A stretch of DNA of 64,000 nucleotides from Pseudomonadota bacterium. GTDB taxonomy: Bacteria > Myxococcota > Myxococcia > Myxococcales > Myxococcaceae. A model generated the notes under the pieces. It was not told the DNA's origin. It searched no databases and saw nothing but the letters and a program-made list of their open reading frames with translations. Below are positions 11,043 to 18,791 of the stretch, one piece after another. The stretch's first letter is position 1. Every line of letters begins with the position of its first letter. The translations under genes and the position numbers were made by a program. Location of the stretch: positions 175,579-239,578 of the forward strand of contig JAFAFL010000109.1 of NCBI GenBank assembly GCA_023423535.1, written 5' to 3'.

Positions 11043-12514
11043 GTAGCCTTCATCGACTGGTGGTCATCATCGTCGCCGTTTGTGCGCTCGGCGGCTGCGA
11101 CGGCTCGCGCCGCGGTGGCTCGGGCGCGGCGCTGAAGCTCGAACGCTGCCGGCTGGAGGGCGTGGCGGCACAGGCGCGCTGCGGCACGTGGGAGGTGTGG
11201 GAGGACCGCGAGGCGAAGAGCGGCCGCAGGCTCTCCCTCCACGTGGCGGTGCTGCCCGCGCTCGCCGCCCGTCCCGCGCCGGATCCGCTGTTCATCCTCG
11301 CCGGCGGTCCCGGCCAGTCCGCGAGCAGCGTGGCCCGGGTGCTCGCACCTGCGCTGGAGCGCATCCGGCGCAAGCGGGACATCGTGTTCGTGGACCAGCG
11401 CGGCACCGGAGAGAGCGCGCCGCTTCACTGCGAGCTGGAGCCTGCGAAGGCGTCGCTCAACGAGCGGCTGCGCGCGGAGCTCGACGAGGAGGCGGTGCGC
11501 CGCTGCGTGGCGGAGCTGTCGAAGAGCCACGACCTGCGCCACTACGGGACGAACGTGGCGATGGACGACCTCGACGAGGTGCGCGCCGCGCTCGGCTACG
11601 AGCGGATCAACCTCTGGGGCGGCTCCTACGGCACGCGCGCGGGCCTCGTCTATCTGCGCAAGCATCCGGAGCGGGTGCGCTCCGCGATCCTCGACGGCGT
11701 GGCGCCCATGGCGCTGGTGCTGCCGAAGGACGTGGCCGCGGACGCGGATCGCGCCTTGAAGTTGTTGTTCGAGAACTGCGAGAGCTCCGGGCCCTGTCGC
11801 GAGGCCTGGCCGCGGCTCGGCGCGCGCTTCGAGGCGCTGCTGACGAAGCTCGGCGAGACGCCGGCTCGGGTGGAGGCGCCGCACCCGGTGACCGGCGAGC
11901 CGGAGCGGGTGGAGATCACCCGCGAGGCCTTCACCCGCATCCTGCGCGCGCTGCTCTACCAGCCGGAGGCCACCTCGCTGGTGCCGCTGACCATCGACCG
12001 CGCGTCGAAGGGCGACTTCCGGCCGTTCCTCGCGCAGAGCGAGCTCGTCTCCAGCGGGTTCTCGAAGGACCTCGCGGTGGGGATGTTTCTCTCCGTCGTC
12101 TGCACCGAGGACGCGCCGTTCCTCGACGAGAGGGAGGTCCGCAAGGCGGCGGAGGGCACCTTCGTCGGCGCGACCTTCGCGGTGGACATCATCCGCTCCT
12201 GCGCCCTGTGGCCGCGAGGCTCCATCCCGGAGGGCTTCCGCGAGCCGGTCGTCTCGGACAAGCCGGTGCTGTTGCTCTCCGGCGAGCTCGATCCAGTGAC
12301 CCCGCCGCGCTGGGGCGAGGAGGCGGCGAGGCACCTGCCGAACTCGAAGCACCTGGTGCTGCCTGCCACCGGTCACGGCACGCTGGGCAGCGCCTGCGTG
12401 CGCAGGACGATGGAGAAGTTCCTCGAGGAGGGGACGGTCGCCGGGCTGACCGAGAAGTGCGACGAGGTCACCCGCCCTCCGTTCTTTGTCAATTTCGCGG
12501 GGCCGCCTCCATGA
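11039..12514 (+). CDS. Lipoprotein alpha/beta hydrolase, S33 / tripeptidyl-aminopeptidase-like
   Basis: 491 residues. The N-terminus is a lipoprotein signal ending ALGGC (Cys20), so the enzyme is expected to be tethered in the envelope. The catalytic triad is visible: nucleophile elbow WGGSYGTR (Ser196), acid in SGELDPVTPP (Asp418) and ATGHGTLG (His446). The oxyanion loop is LAGGPGQS and DQRGTGES follows. The C-terminal TAP-like lid domain and length match secreted proline/tripeptidyl aminopeptidases. The start overlaps the TOPRIM-like gene and the stop overlaps the ABC ATPase gene (ATGA both times), so it is translationally coupled on both sides. Peptide cleavage outside the cytoplasm, perhaps linked to the exporter, is inferred. 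Confidence 0.9.
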   Translation: MSSLHRLVVIIVAVCALGGCDGSRRGGSGAALKLERCRLEGVAAQARCGTWEVWEDREAKSGRRLSLHVAVLPALAARPAPDPLFILAGGPGQSASSVARVLAPALERIRRKRDIVFVDQRGTGESAPLHCELEPAKASLNERLRAELDEEAVRRCVAELSKSHDLRHYGTNVAMDDLDEVRAALGYERINLWGGSYGTRAGLVYLRKHPERVRSAILDGVAPMALVLPKDVAADADRALKLLFENCESSGPCREAWPRLGARFEALLTKLGETPARVEAPHPVTGEPERVEITREAFTRILRALLYQPEATSLVPLTIDRASKGDFRPFLAQSELVSSGFSKDLAVGMFLSVVCTEDAPFLDEREVRKAAEGTFVGATFAVDIIRSCALWPRGSIPEGFREPVVSDKPVLLLSGELDPVTPPRWGEEAARHLPNSKHLVLPATGHGTLGSACVRRTMEKFLEEGTVAGLTEKCDEVTRPPFFVNFAGPPP

Positions 12515-13278
12515 TCTCTGTGCAGGGTTTGCACAAACGCTTCGGCACCCGCGTGGCGGTGGAGGACGTGACCTTCCGCGCCGAGGACGGCCAGGTGACC
12601 GGACTGCTCGGGCCCAACGGCGCGGGCAAGACGACGTCGCTGCGGATGCTCTACAGCCTCATCCAGCCGGACCGTGGGGTCGCGCTGGTGGACGGCATCG
12701 ACGTGGCGAAGGAGCCGATGAAGGCCCGCGCGCGGCTCGGTGTGCTGCCGGATGCCAGAGGCCTCTACCCGCGGCTGACGGTGAAGGAGCACGCGGCCTA
12801 CTTCGGCCGGCTGCACGGGCTCGAGGGCAAGGCGCTGGAGGCGCGGCTCTCCGCGGTGAAGGAGTTGCTGGAGCTGGACGCGCTGTGGGACCGCCGCACC
12901 GAAGGCTTCAGCCAGGGCGAGCGGATGAAGGTCGCCATTGCCCGCGCGCTCATCCACGCGCCGCAGAACGTCATCCTCGACGAGCCGACGAACGGGCTCG
13001 ACGTGATGGCCACCCGCTCGATGCGCACGGTCATCCGCCGCCTGCGCGAGCAGGGCGTGTGCGTCCTCTTCTCCAGCCACGTGATGCAGGAGGTCTCCGC
13101 GCTGTGTGACCGGATCGTCGTCATCGCGCACGGCCGGGTGGTGGCGGACGGGACGCCGGAGGCGCTGCTCGCGCAGACCGGACGGCAGGGACTGGAGGAC
13201 GCCTTCGTGCACCTCGTGGGCATCGAAGGCCCGCCGCCGGATGGGGCGGGAGCCGCTGAAGGGGAGTCCACGCGATGA
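12511..13278 (+). CDS. ABC transporter ATP-binding protein, NatA-like
   Basis: 255-residue cytoplasmic ATPase with Walker A GPNGAGKTTS, Q-loop region, signature FSQGE (a variant of LSGGQ), Walker B VILDEPTNGLD and the switch His in FSSHVMQE. Organisation and length match the ATPase of ABC-2 exporters such as NatAB. The ATG lies within the peptidase stop, and its own TGA overlaps the permease ATG at 13275, so this is a tight ATPase-permease pair. The substrate cannot be told from sequence. Confidence 0.94.
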   Translation: MISVQGLHKRFGTRVAVEDVTFRAEDGQVTGLLGPNGAGKTTSLRMLYSLIQPDRGVALVDGIDVAKEPMKARARLGVLPDARGLYPRLTVKEHAAYFGRLHGLEGKALEARLSAVKELLELDALWDRRTEGFSQGERMKVAIARALIHAPQNVILDEPTNGLDVMATRSMRTVIRRLREQGVCVLFSSHVMQEVSALCDRIVVIAHGRVVADGTPEALLAQTGRQGLEDAFVHLVGIEGPPPDGAGAAEGESTR

Positions 13279-14459
13279 ACCGCTCCCTCTGGCGCATGAC
13301 ACGCGCCGTGTTCTCCAAGGAGCTTCTGGACCACTCGCGCGACAGCCGCAGCCTCGGCTCGGCGCTGCTCTTCCCGCTCTTCGGCCCGGTGGTCTTCGCG
13401 CTGATGATGACGGTGATGGCGGGCTGGGCGGACGCGGGAAAGCCCATCCGGCTGACGGTGGTCAACGCGGCGCAGGCGCCGAACCTCCTCGCCTTCTTCC
13501 AGCGCAACGGCGTGGAGGTGGTGGAGACGAAGGGGGACCACGAGGACAAGGTCCGCGAGGGCGAGCTCGACGCCGCAATCCTCTTGTCGGAGGACCACGC
13601 CGAACGCTGGCGCGAGGGTCGGCCCGCAGAGGTCGTGCTGATGGCGGACCAGTCGCGTCGCTCGGCGGGGGCGAAGGTGCGGCGGGCGCGGCTGCTCCTC
13701 GAGGCCTACGGCGGGATGGTCGGCAGCCAGCGCCTCATCGCGCGCGGCGTGAGCCCGGAGCTGGCGCGGCCGCTGGCGGTGGAGGAGCTGGACCTCGCCA
13801 CGCCGGAGAAGCTCGCGGCAATGCTGCTCAACGTCATCCCGCTCTTCCTCGTGATGGCGGCGTTCGTGGGCGGGATGAACGTGGCCATCGACGCGACGGC
13901 GGGCGAGCGCGAGCGCGGGTCACTGGAGCCGCTGCTGGTGAACCCGGTGGAGCGCGGAGCGGTGGTGGGCGGCAAGTGGCTGGGCACCGTCGCGGTGGCG
14001 GGCCTGGTGGTGGTGTTGACCCTCACCGGCTTCATGGTCGCCATGGGCCGGGTGCCGCTGGAGGTGCTCGGGGTGAAGCCCACGCTCGGGCTGCCCGAGG
14101 CGCTGGGGATCGCCGGCGCGGTGCTGCCGCTCACGCTCTTCGCCTCGGCGGTGCAGATGCTGGTGGCGACCTACGCGCGCTCGTTCAAGGAGGCGCAGAC
14201 CTACCTCTCGCTGCTGCTCTTCATTCCGGTCATCCCCGGCATGGTCAGCACCTTCGTGCCGATGGAGGACCAGCCGTGGATGGCGCTGGTGCCGGTGCTC
14301 GGGCAGCACGTGCTGGTGGACGGGGTGCTCGCGGGCGAGGGACTTCCCGTGCTGGGTTGGGTGCTCTCGGTCGTGGGCCTCGCGGCGCCGACCGCGCTCT
14401 GCCTCTGGGCCTGTGCGCGCCTGCTGCGCAGCGAGCGGATCATCTTCGGCCGCGGCTGA
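13275..14459 (+). CDS. ABC-2 type permease, NatB-like
   Basis: 394-residue inner-membrane protein that partners the preceding ATPase. One membrane segment lies near residues 25-50 (LFPLFGPVVFALMMTVMAG), a soluble extracytoplasmic domain of about 150 residues follows, and then five or six membrane segments occupy residues 185-390, the classical NatB/ABC-2 layout. The motif GERERGSLEPLLVNPV after the first TM of the C-terminal set is typical of this family. It ends 15 bases from the convergent GGQ-protein gene. Confidence 0.92.
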   Translation: MNRSLWRMTRAVFSKELLDHSRDSRSLGSALLFPLFGPVVFALMMTVMAGWADAGKPIRLTVVNAAQAPNLLAFFQRNGVEVVETKGDHEDKVREGELDAAILLSEDHAERWREGRPAEVVLMADQSRRSAGAKVRRARLLLEAYGGMVGSQRLIARGVSPELARPLAVEELDLATPEKLAAMLLNVIPLFLVMAAFVGGMNVAIDATAGERERGSLEPLLVNPVERGAVVGGKWLGTVAVAGLVVVLTLTGFMVAMGRVPLEVLGVKPTLGLPEALGIAGAVLPLTLFASAVQMLVATYARSFKEAQTYLSLLLFIPVIPGMVSTFVPMEDQPWMALVPVLGQHVLVDGVLAGEGLPVLGWVLSVVGLAAPTALCLWACARLLRSERIIFGRG

Positions 14460-14474
14460 CGGGCTCTTTGGGGC

Positions 14475-14861
14475 TCAGTCGATCCGGCCGCGCAGGGCCT
14501 TCTTCTCGCCCTGCCGCTTCTTCGACTCCAGCCGCCGCTTCTTCGCGCCGAGCGTGGGTCGGGTGGGCCGCCGCTTCTTCGGGACGAAGGTCAGCGCCTT
14601 CAGCTCGAGGCGCAGCCGGTGCATCGCCATCCCGCGGTTCTGCGCCTGGCTGCGCCGCTCGGTGGCGGTGACGGTGACGCCGGTGGGCGGGTGGGTGAGG
14701 CGCACGCCGCTCTCGGTCTTGTTGCGGTGCTGGCCGCCCGGACCGGAGGCGATGAAGAAGGACTCCTCGCACTCCTTCGCCAGCGCCTCGTCGTCGAGCG
14801 CGAGCGCCCGGCGCGCGGCTTCCCGGCGGGCCGGATCGATGGGAGGTGGCGAGTCGGACAT
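14475..14861 (-). CDS. ArfB/YaeJ-like GGQ-domain peptidyl-tRNA hydrolase
   Basis: 128 residues from ATG 14861 (in-frame ATGs at 14882 and 14900 would lengthen it). It carries the class I release-factor catalytic motif GPGGQHRNKTESGVR and the block TERRSQAQNR, followed by a strongly basic tail (RRPTRPTLGAKKRRLESKK) like that with which ArfB/YaeJ enters the mRNA channel. There is no codon-recognition domain. The expected role is hydrolysis of peptidyl-tRNA on stalled ribosomes. It is shorter than E. coli ArfB. Convergent with the NatB-like gene. Confidence 0.85.
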   Translation of the reverse strand: MSDSPPPIDPARREAARRALALDDEALAKECEESFFIASGPGGQHRNKTESGVRLTHPPTGVTVTATERRSQAQNRGMAMHRLRLELKALTFVPKKRRPTRPTLGAKKRRLESKKRQGEKKALRGRID

Positions 14862-15002
14862 GGTGACCGTCGCTGTAGGCATGGTCGGTGGCGGACGCAA
14901 GCCGGGCGACCGGTTTGCGGCGCCGGCCCGGCTGCTTCAGCTGCGGGGCGGGTCGCAATCACCCTCTCGTGCAGGTTGTCGAAACGTGCACAACGTAACG
15001 CC

Positions 15003-15272
15003 ATGGATCGACTCGAAGGGGCCTGGAAGGTGCGTCGGGAGTCCGGGCTGCTCCCGCCGTTCGGCATCCACAAGCGCATCAAGGGCGACCGTGGCTGGAC
15101 GATGCTCGGGCCCATCCCCATTGCCCCGTTCAAGGTGGAGGGGACGCGCCTTCGCTACACGTTCCTGCCGCTCGAGGACGAGCTCGACCTGCTCGACGAC
15201 GGGACCTTCGTCGGCCGAGGCTACGTGCTGGGGAAGAAGTTCTGCCGCTTCCGCATGGAAGCGGAGCACTAG
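15003..15272 (+). CDS. Small hypothetical protein
   Basis: 89 residues, MDRLEGAWKVRRESGLLPPF at the start, no signal peptide, no cysteine cluster; several Gly-Trp/Gly-Arg turns and two hydrophobic strands (LRYTFLPLEDELDLL) suggest a small beta-barrel such as a lipocalin-like fold, but I do not recognise it. The last codon is part of a CTAG (15269-15272) that also forms the stop of the convergent deacetylase gene. Codon use is strongly GC-ending, supporting a real gene. Confidence 0.7.
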   Translation: MDRLEGAWKVRRESGLLPPFGIHKRIKGDRGWTMLGPIPIAPFKVEGTRLRYTFLPLEDELDLLDDGTFVGRGYVLGKKFCRFRMEAEH

Positions 15273-16174
15273 CGTTCGAGCCGCGCCTTCACCTCGCGCC
15301 ACGTTCCCACGTGCGCGTCCACCGTGGCGGACAGCGGCTTCGCGTAGCCGCCGCCGAGCGTGAGCACCACCGGCATCCCGCGGCACCATGCGGCCTCGAG
15401 CACCATCCGGTCGCGGGCGCGAAGGCCCTCGTGCGTCATCGACAGGCGCCCGAGCGCGTCCTCCGCCAGCGCGTCCACGCCGCCCTGGTAGAAGAGAAGG
15501 TCCGCCATCGAGGCCTCGAGCACCTCCGGCAGGTGCCTTGCGAGCAGGTCGAGGTACTCCCCGTCGCCCGTTCCGTCCGGCAGCCCCACGTCGCGAGACG
15601 ACGGCTGCTTGCGGAAGGGGAAGTTGTGCTCGCCGTGCATCGAGAAGGTGAAGACGGAATCGTCGCCCGCGAAGATCGCCGCGGTGCCGTTGCCCTGATG
15701 CACGTCGAGATCGACGACGGCCGCGCGCCGGATGCGCCGCTCCCGCTGCAGCGTGCGGATCGCCACCGCGATGTCGTTGAAGACGCAGTAGCCCTCGCCG
15801 TGGTCCGCGAAGCCGTGATGCGTGCCGCCGGCGAGGTTCCCCGAGATGCCGTCGCCCGCGAGCGCCCGCCGCGCCGCCTCCAGCGTCCCGCCCACCGACG
15901 CGCGCGAGCGAAGCACCAGCGCCGGGCTCCAGGGAAAGCCGAGCCGACGGACCTCCGCCCCGGTCAGCGTGCCGTCGAAGACGCGCGAGACCCAGCTCTC
16001 GGTGTGGGCGTTCAACAGGTCCTCACGCGAGACCGGCTCCGACTCGCAGAGCTCTGCCGGCGAGAGCACGCCCTCCTCCAGCAGCCGCTCGCGCAGGAGG
16101 CGGTACTTCGCCATCGGGAAGCGGTGGCCGGAGGGGAGCGGGACCTCGTAGGTGTCCGAGTAGAAGACGCGCAC
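15269..16174 (-). CDS. Histone-deacetylase superfamily enzyme (HDAC11/AcuC-like)
   Basis: 301 residues from GTG 16174. Zn-dependent deacetylase fold with the expected blocks: GGTHHGFADHGEGYCVFND (the His-His pair and the active-site loop), DLDVHQGNGTA (Asp/His zinc ligands), YQGGVDALAEDALG (third zinc Asp) and GGGYAK. Size and order resemble class IV HDACs and bacterial AcuC or acetylpolyamine hydrolases; the substrate is unknown. It starts 7 bases after the stop of the ABC permease gene, so it probably belongs to the same minus-strand operon. It shares a CTAG stop with the small convergent gene. Confidence 0.92.
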   Translation of the reverse strand: MRVFYSDTYEVPLPSGHRFPMAKYRLLRERLLEEGVLSPAELCESEPVSREDLLNAHTESWVSRVFDGTLTGAEVRRLGFPWSPALVLRSRASVGGTLEAARRALAGDGISGNLAGGTHHGFADHGEGYCVFNDIAVAIRTLQRERRIRRAAVVDLDVHQGNGTAAIFAGDDSVFTFSMHGEHNFPFRKQPSSRDVGLPDGTGDGEYLDLLARHLPEVLEASMADLLFYQGGVDALAEDALGRLSMTHEGLRARDRMVLEAAWCRGMPVVLTLGGGYAKPLSATVDAHVGTWREVKARLER

Positions 16175-16181
16175 GCGCGAC

Positions 16182-17831
16182 TCAGTCCCGCGTCACCGCG
16201 CGCAGCACGAGCTCCCGTCGGCGCTCCAGCAGCGAGAGAGAGAGCGGCAGCACCGCCCGGTAGAGCGCGAGGGCACCGGCGACTGCGACGAGGAGGATGA
16301 GCAGGCTGCGCACGTCCGGCGGCGCGCGGCCGTTGAGGCGGAGCGCGAGCGAGAAGGGGAAGGCGCCGAAGCCCGCGGCCACCACGCCGAGCATCGACGC
16401 CGCGAAGGGGAGCTTGTCCCTCCGCTTCAGCGAGGCGTGGAACTTCACCGGGAAGAACACGGAGAGGAGGTTCCCCGCCGCGAGCAGCACCGGCACCATC
16501 ACGCCCACCGCCGCCACCGCGCAGGCCCAGGAGAGAGGCGAGCCGGCGCGGAAGTACACGACGTAGAAGACGCTCGCGAGCAGACCCAGCCCGAGCCCCG
16601 CCGCGCCGTGCACGAGGTTCTTCGCGCGCATGACGTCGCCCACCGGCATCGGCGCGGCGAGGAACACGCTGAAGCCGTGGCCGTCGTAGGCGAAGGTGTT
16701 CTGCGAGAAGGTGGAGGAGATGACGATGCAGCCGTAGAGGCAGAGCGCGCCCATCAGCCAGGCGTCCGCCGCGTCTCCGAGCAGGTGCACGAACAGCGCG
16801 CGCCCGCTGATGAGCTTGAGGAGGATGGCGAGGAGGAACGGCACCGCCGCGAGCAGCCGCGCCTTCGGGTTGCGCCACAGGTCGAGCGCCTCGCGGACGA
16901 CGAGCGTGCGGAAGCGGGAGCCGGTGCGCGCGAACGGGTTCTTCTCGCCCTGGGCGGGGAGGGGTGGACCCGCGCGGCCGGCGCCCTCGTGGAAGCGCAG
17001 CAGCATCCGCCACGCGGCGAAGAGGGGGATGACGGTGAAGAAGAGCATCCCCGCCATGGAGACGAACGCGCCGAGGACGTTTCCCTCCGCCAGCCGGAGA
17101 AGGCCCACGCCGAAGAAGCCCGGCGGCACGCGGGAGAGCGCGAGCGCCGCGTCGGCGATCATCGTCGAGTCCACCGCGGAGAGCCCGCCGCCGACCTCGG
17201 TGAGCCAGTCGGTGTTGATGGGCGGGATGAAGGACGCGCCGACGAGGAAGAGGAGGAAGAACCCGCCGATCATCTCCGCGCTGCGCTTCTGGCGGAGCAC
17301 GTTGAGCACGAGGTGCAGCCCGAGCCTGCTCCACGCCGCGTTCATCACCGCGTAGGTCGCGAAGAGCAGCAGCGCCGCGCCCCACGAGGCCGGTGGTTTG
17401 AGCGAGAGGAACCCCAGGCCCGCACCGACGACGGGCGCGTAGAAGACGAAGGCGCGAGGCTCGAAGAGGCTCGCCAGCGTGGAGGCGACGAGCAGCCGGA
17501 AGGGCGTGATGGGGAAGGCGCTGTAGCGGGAGAGCTCGCTGTGGTCGTCCACGCCCGCCGAGAGCAGCGGCCAGAGCGTCCAGGTCAGCGCGGTGACGAA
17601 CGAGAGCAGCCCGAGAAAGAACGCGCTCCACATGAAGGACGCGGCCACCGGCTCCCAGCGCAGCAGGTTGTAGAAGCCCACCCCGAGCACGAGCCCTGGT
17701 GCGCTGGACGCGACGAACGCCGCGATGGCCATCACCCGGCTCCGGCGCGCCCCGCCGTTCATCCCGATGCGCAGCCGCAGGCCCCACAAGAGCCACAGGT
17801 GCCGGAAGAAGCCCGGCGCGCGCGGACTCAA
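16182..17831 (-). CDS. Large ABC-2 family permease
   Basis: 549-residue inner-membrane protein with about twelve hydrophobic segments and no large soluble domain; short cytoplasmic stretches carry basic residues (for example GGARRSR near residue 27). It starts with TTG at 17831, whose last two bases form part of the TGA of the upstream ATPase gene (TTGA overlap); the next in-frame ATG would remove the first 23 residues. Together with the ATPase at 17828-18745 it forms an ABC-2 exporter of unknown substrate. The histone-deacetylase-like gene follows after 7 bases. Confidence 0.85.
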   Translation of the reverse strand: MSPRAPGFFRHLWLLWGLRLRIGMNGGARRSRVMAIAAFVASSAPGLVLGVGFYNLLRWEPVAASFMWSAFFLGLLSFVTALTWTLWPLLSAGVDDHSELSRYSAFPITPFRLLVASTLASLFEPRAFVFYAPVVGAGLGFLSLKPPASWGAALLLFATYAVMNAAWSRLGLHLVLNVLRQKRSAEMIGGFFLLFLVGASFIPPINTDWLTEVGGGLSAVDSTMIADAALALSRVPPGFFGVGLLRLAEGNVLGAFVSMAGMLFFTVIPLFAAWRMLLRFHEGAGRAGPPLPAQGEKNPFARTGSRFRTLVVREALDLWRNPKARLLAAVPFLLAILLKLISGRALFVHLLGDAADAWLMGALCLYGCIVISSTFSQNTFAYDGHGFSVFLAAPMPVGDVMRAKNLVHGAAGLGLGLLASVFYVVYFRAGSPLSWACAVAAVGVMVPVLLAAGNLLSVFFPVKFHASLKRRDKLPFAASMLGVVAAGFGAFPFSLALRLNGRAPPDVRSLLILLVAVAGALALYRAVLPLSLSLLERRRELVLRAVTRD

Positions 17832-18745
17832 GCCGACTCCCGCCGCGCCGCGCGGTCGCCGTTGCCCTGCTGCTCTTCCGAGGCCGGGCTCGAGGTCGAG
17901 CTGATGGCTGGGGCCGTGTCCGGCGGCGTGCCAGCCGTCTCAACCCGAGGCGAGGCCGGGCCTGGCGTCGGTAGCGCCACCGCCTGCCCGCCGTAGAAGG
18001 ACAGCCGCGCATGGCGAGCCGCGGGAGCCTGCACGAGCGTCTCGAACACGCTCTCCAGCGACGGCGCGTCGTAGCGGGCGCAGAGCTCGGGGACGGTGCC
18101 CGCGTCCACCATGCGCCCCGCCTTGATCACCCCTGCATGGGTGGCGAGCCGTTCGGCGATCTCGAGCACGTGCGTGGTGAGCAGCAGCGTGACCCCGCGC
18201 CGGGAGAGCTCGCGGAGCAGCTCGCGGATGACGCCCGCGGCGATGACGTCGATGCCCTCGAAGGGCTCGTCGAGAAACACCAGCTCCGGCGCGTGGATGA
18301 GCGCAGCCGCGATGGCGAGCCGGCGCCGCATCCCCTTCGAATACTCCGCCACCAGCGCGCTGCCCTTGTAGGTGAGCTCGGTCAGCTCGAGCAGCTCCGC
18401 CGCGCGGGCCTCGGCCACCTCGCCCGGCAGCCCGTACATCCGCCCGCAGAAGGTGAGGTACTGCCGGCCGGTGAGCCGCTCGAACAGCGCCAGCTCCTCC
18501 GGCACCACCCCGATGCGCGACTTCACCTTCAGGGGCTCCCGCCGCGCGTCGGTCCCGAGGATCCGCACCTCGCCCGCGTCCGGCGCATAGATGCCCGTCA
18601 GAATGGCGATGGTCGTCGACTTCCCCGCGCCGTTCGGCCCGAGGAAAGCGAAGAACGACCCCTTCGGAATCGTGAGCGAGAGCCCATTGACGGCCGTGAA
18701 CTCGCCGAACCGCTTGACGAGCCCCGTGGCCTCGACCGCATGCAT
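17828..18745 (-). CDS. ABC transporter ATP-binding protein with C-terminal extension
   Basis: 305 residues from ATG 18745 (MHAVEATGLVKRFG). Walker A GPNGAGKSTT, signature EYSKGMRRR (a YSKGM variant seen in CcmA/NatA-type exporters), Walker B LVFLDEPFEGID and switch TTHVLE. Beyond residue 240 there is a Pro/Ser/Thr-rich tail of about 60 residues that is not part of the ATPase fold. The stop overlaps the TTG start of the permease. It lies 46 bases downstream of the Kelch lipoprotein gene on the same strand. Confidence 0.93.
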   Translation of the reverse strand: MHAVEATGLVKRFGEFTAVNGLSLTIPKGSFFAFLGPNGAGKSTTIAILTGIYAPDAGEVRILGTDARREPLKVKSRIGVVPEELALFERLTGRQYLTFCGRMYGLPGEVAEARAAELLELTELTYKGSALVAEYSKGMRRRLAIAAALIHAPELVFLDEPFEGIDVIAAGVIRELLRELSRRGVTLLLTTHVLEIAERLATHAGVIKAGRMVDAGTVPELCARYDAPSLESVFETLVQAPAARHARLSFYGGQAVALPTPGPASPRVETAGTPPDTAPAISSTSSPASEEQQGNGDRAARRESA

Positions 18746-18791
18746 CCCCGGAGCAAACCACGCCGCCGGGAGGGGCAGGAAGCCCCCGGCT

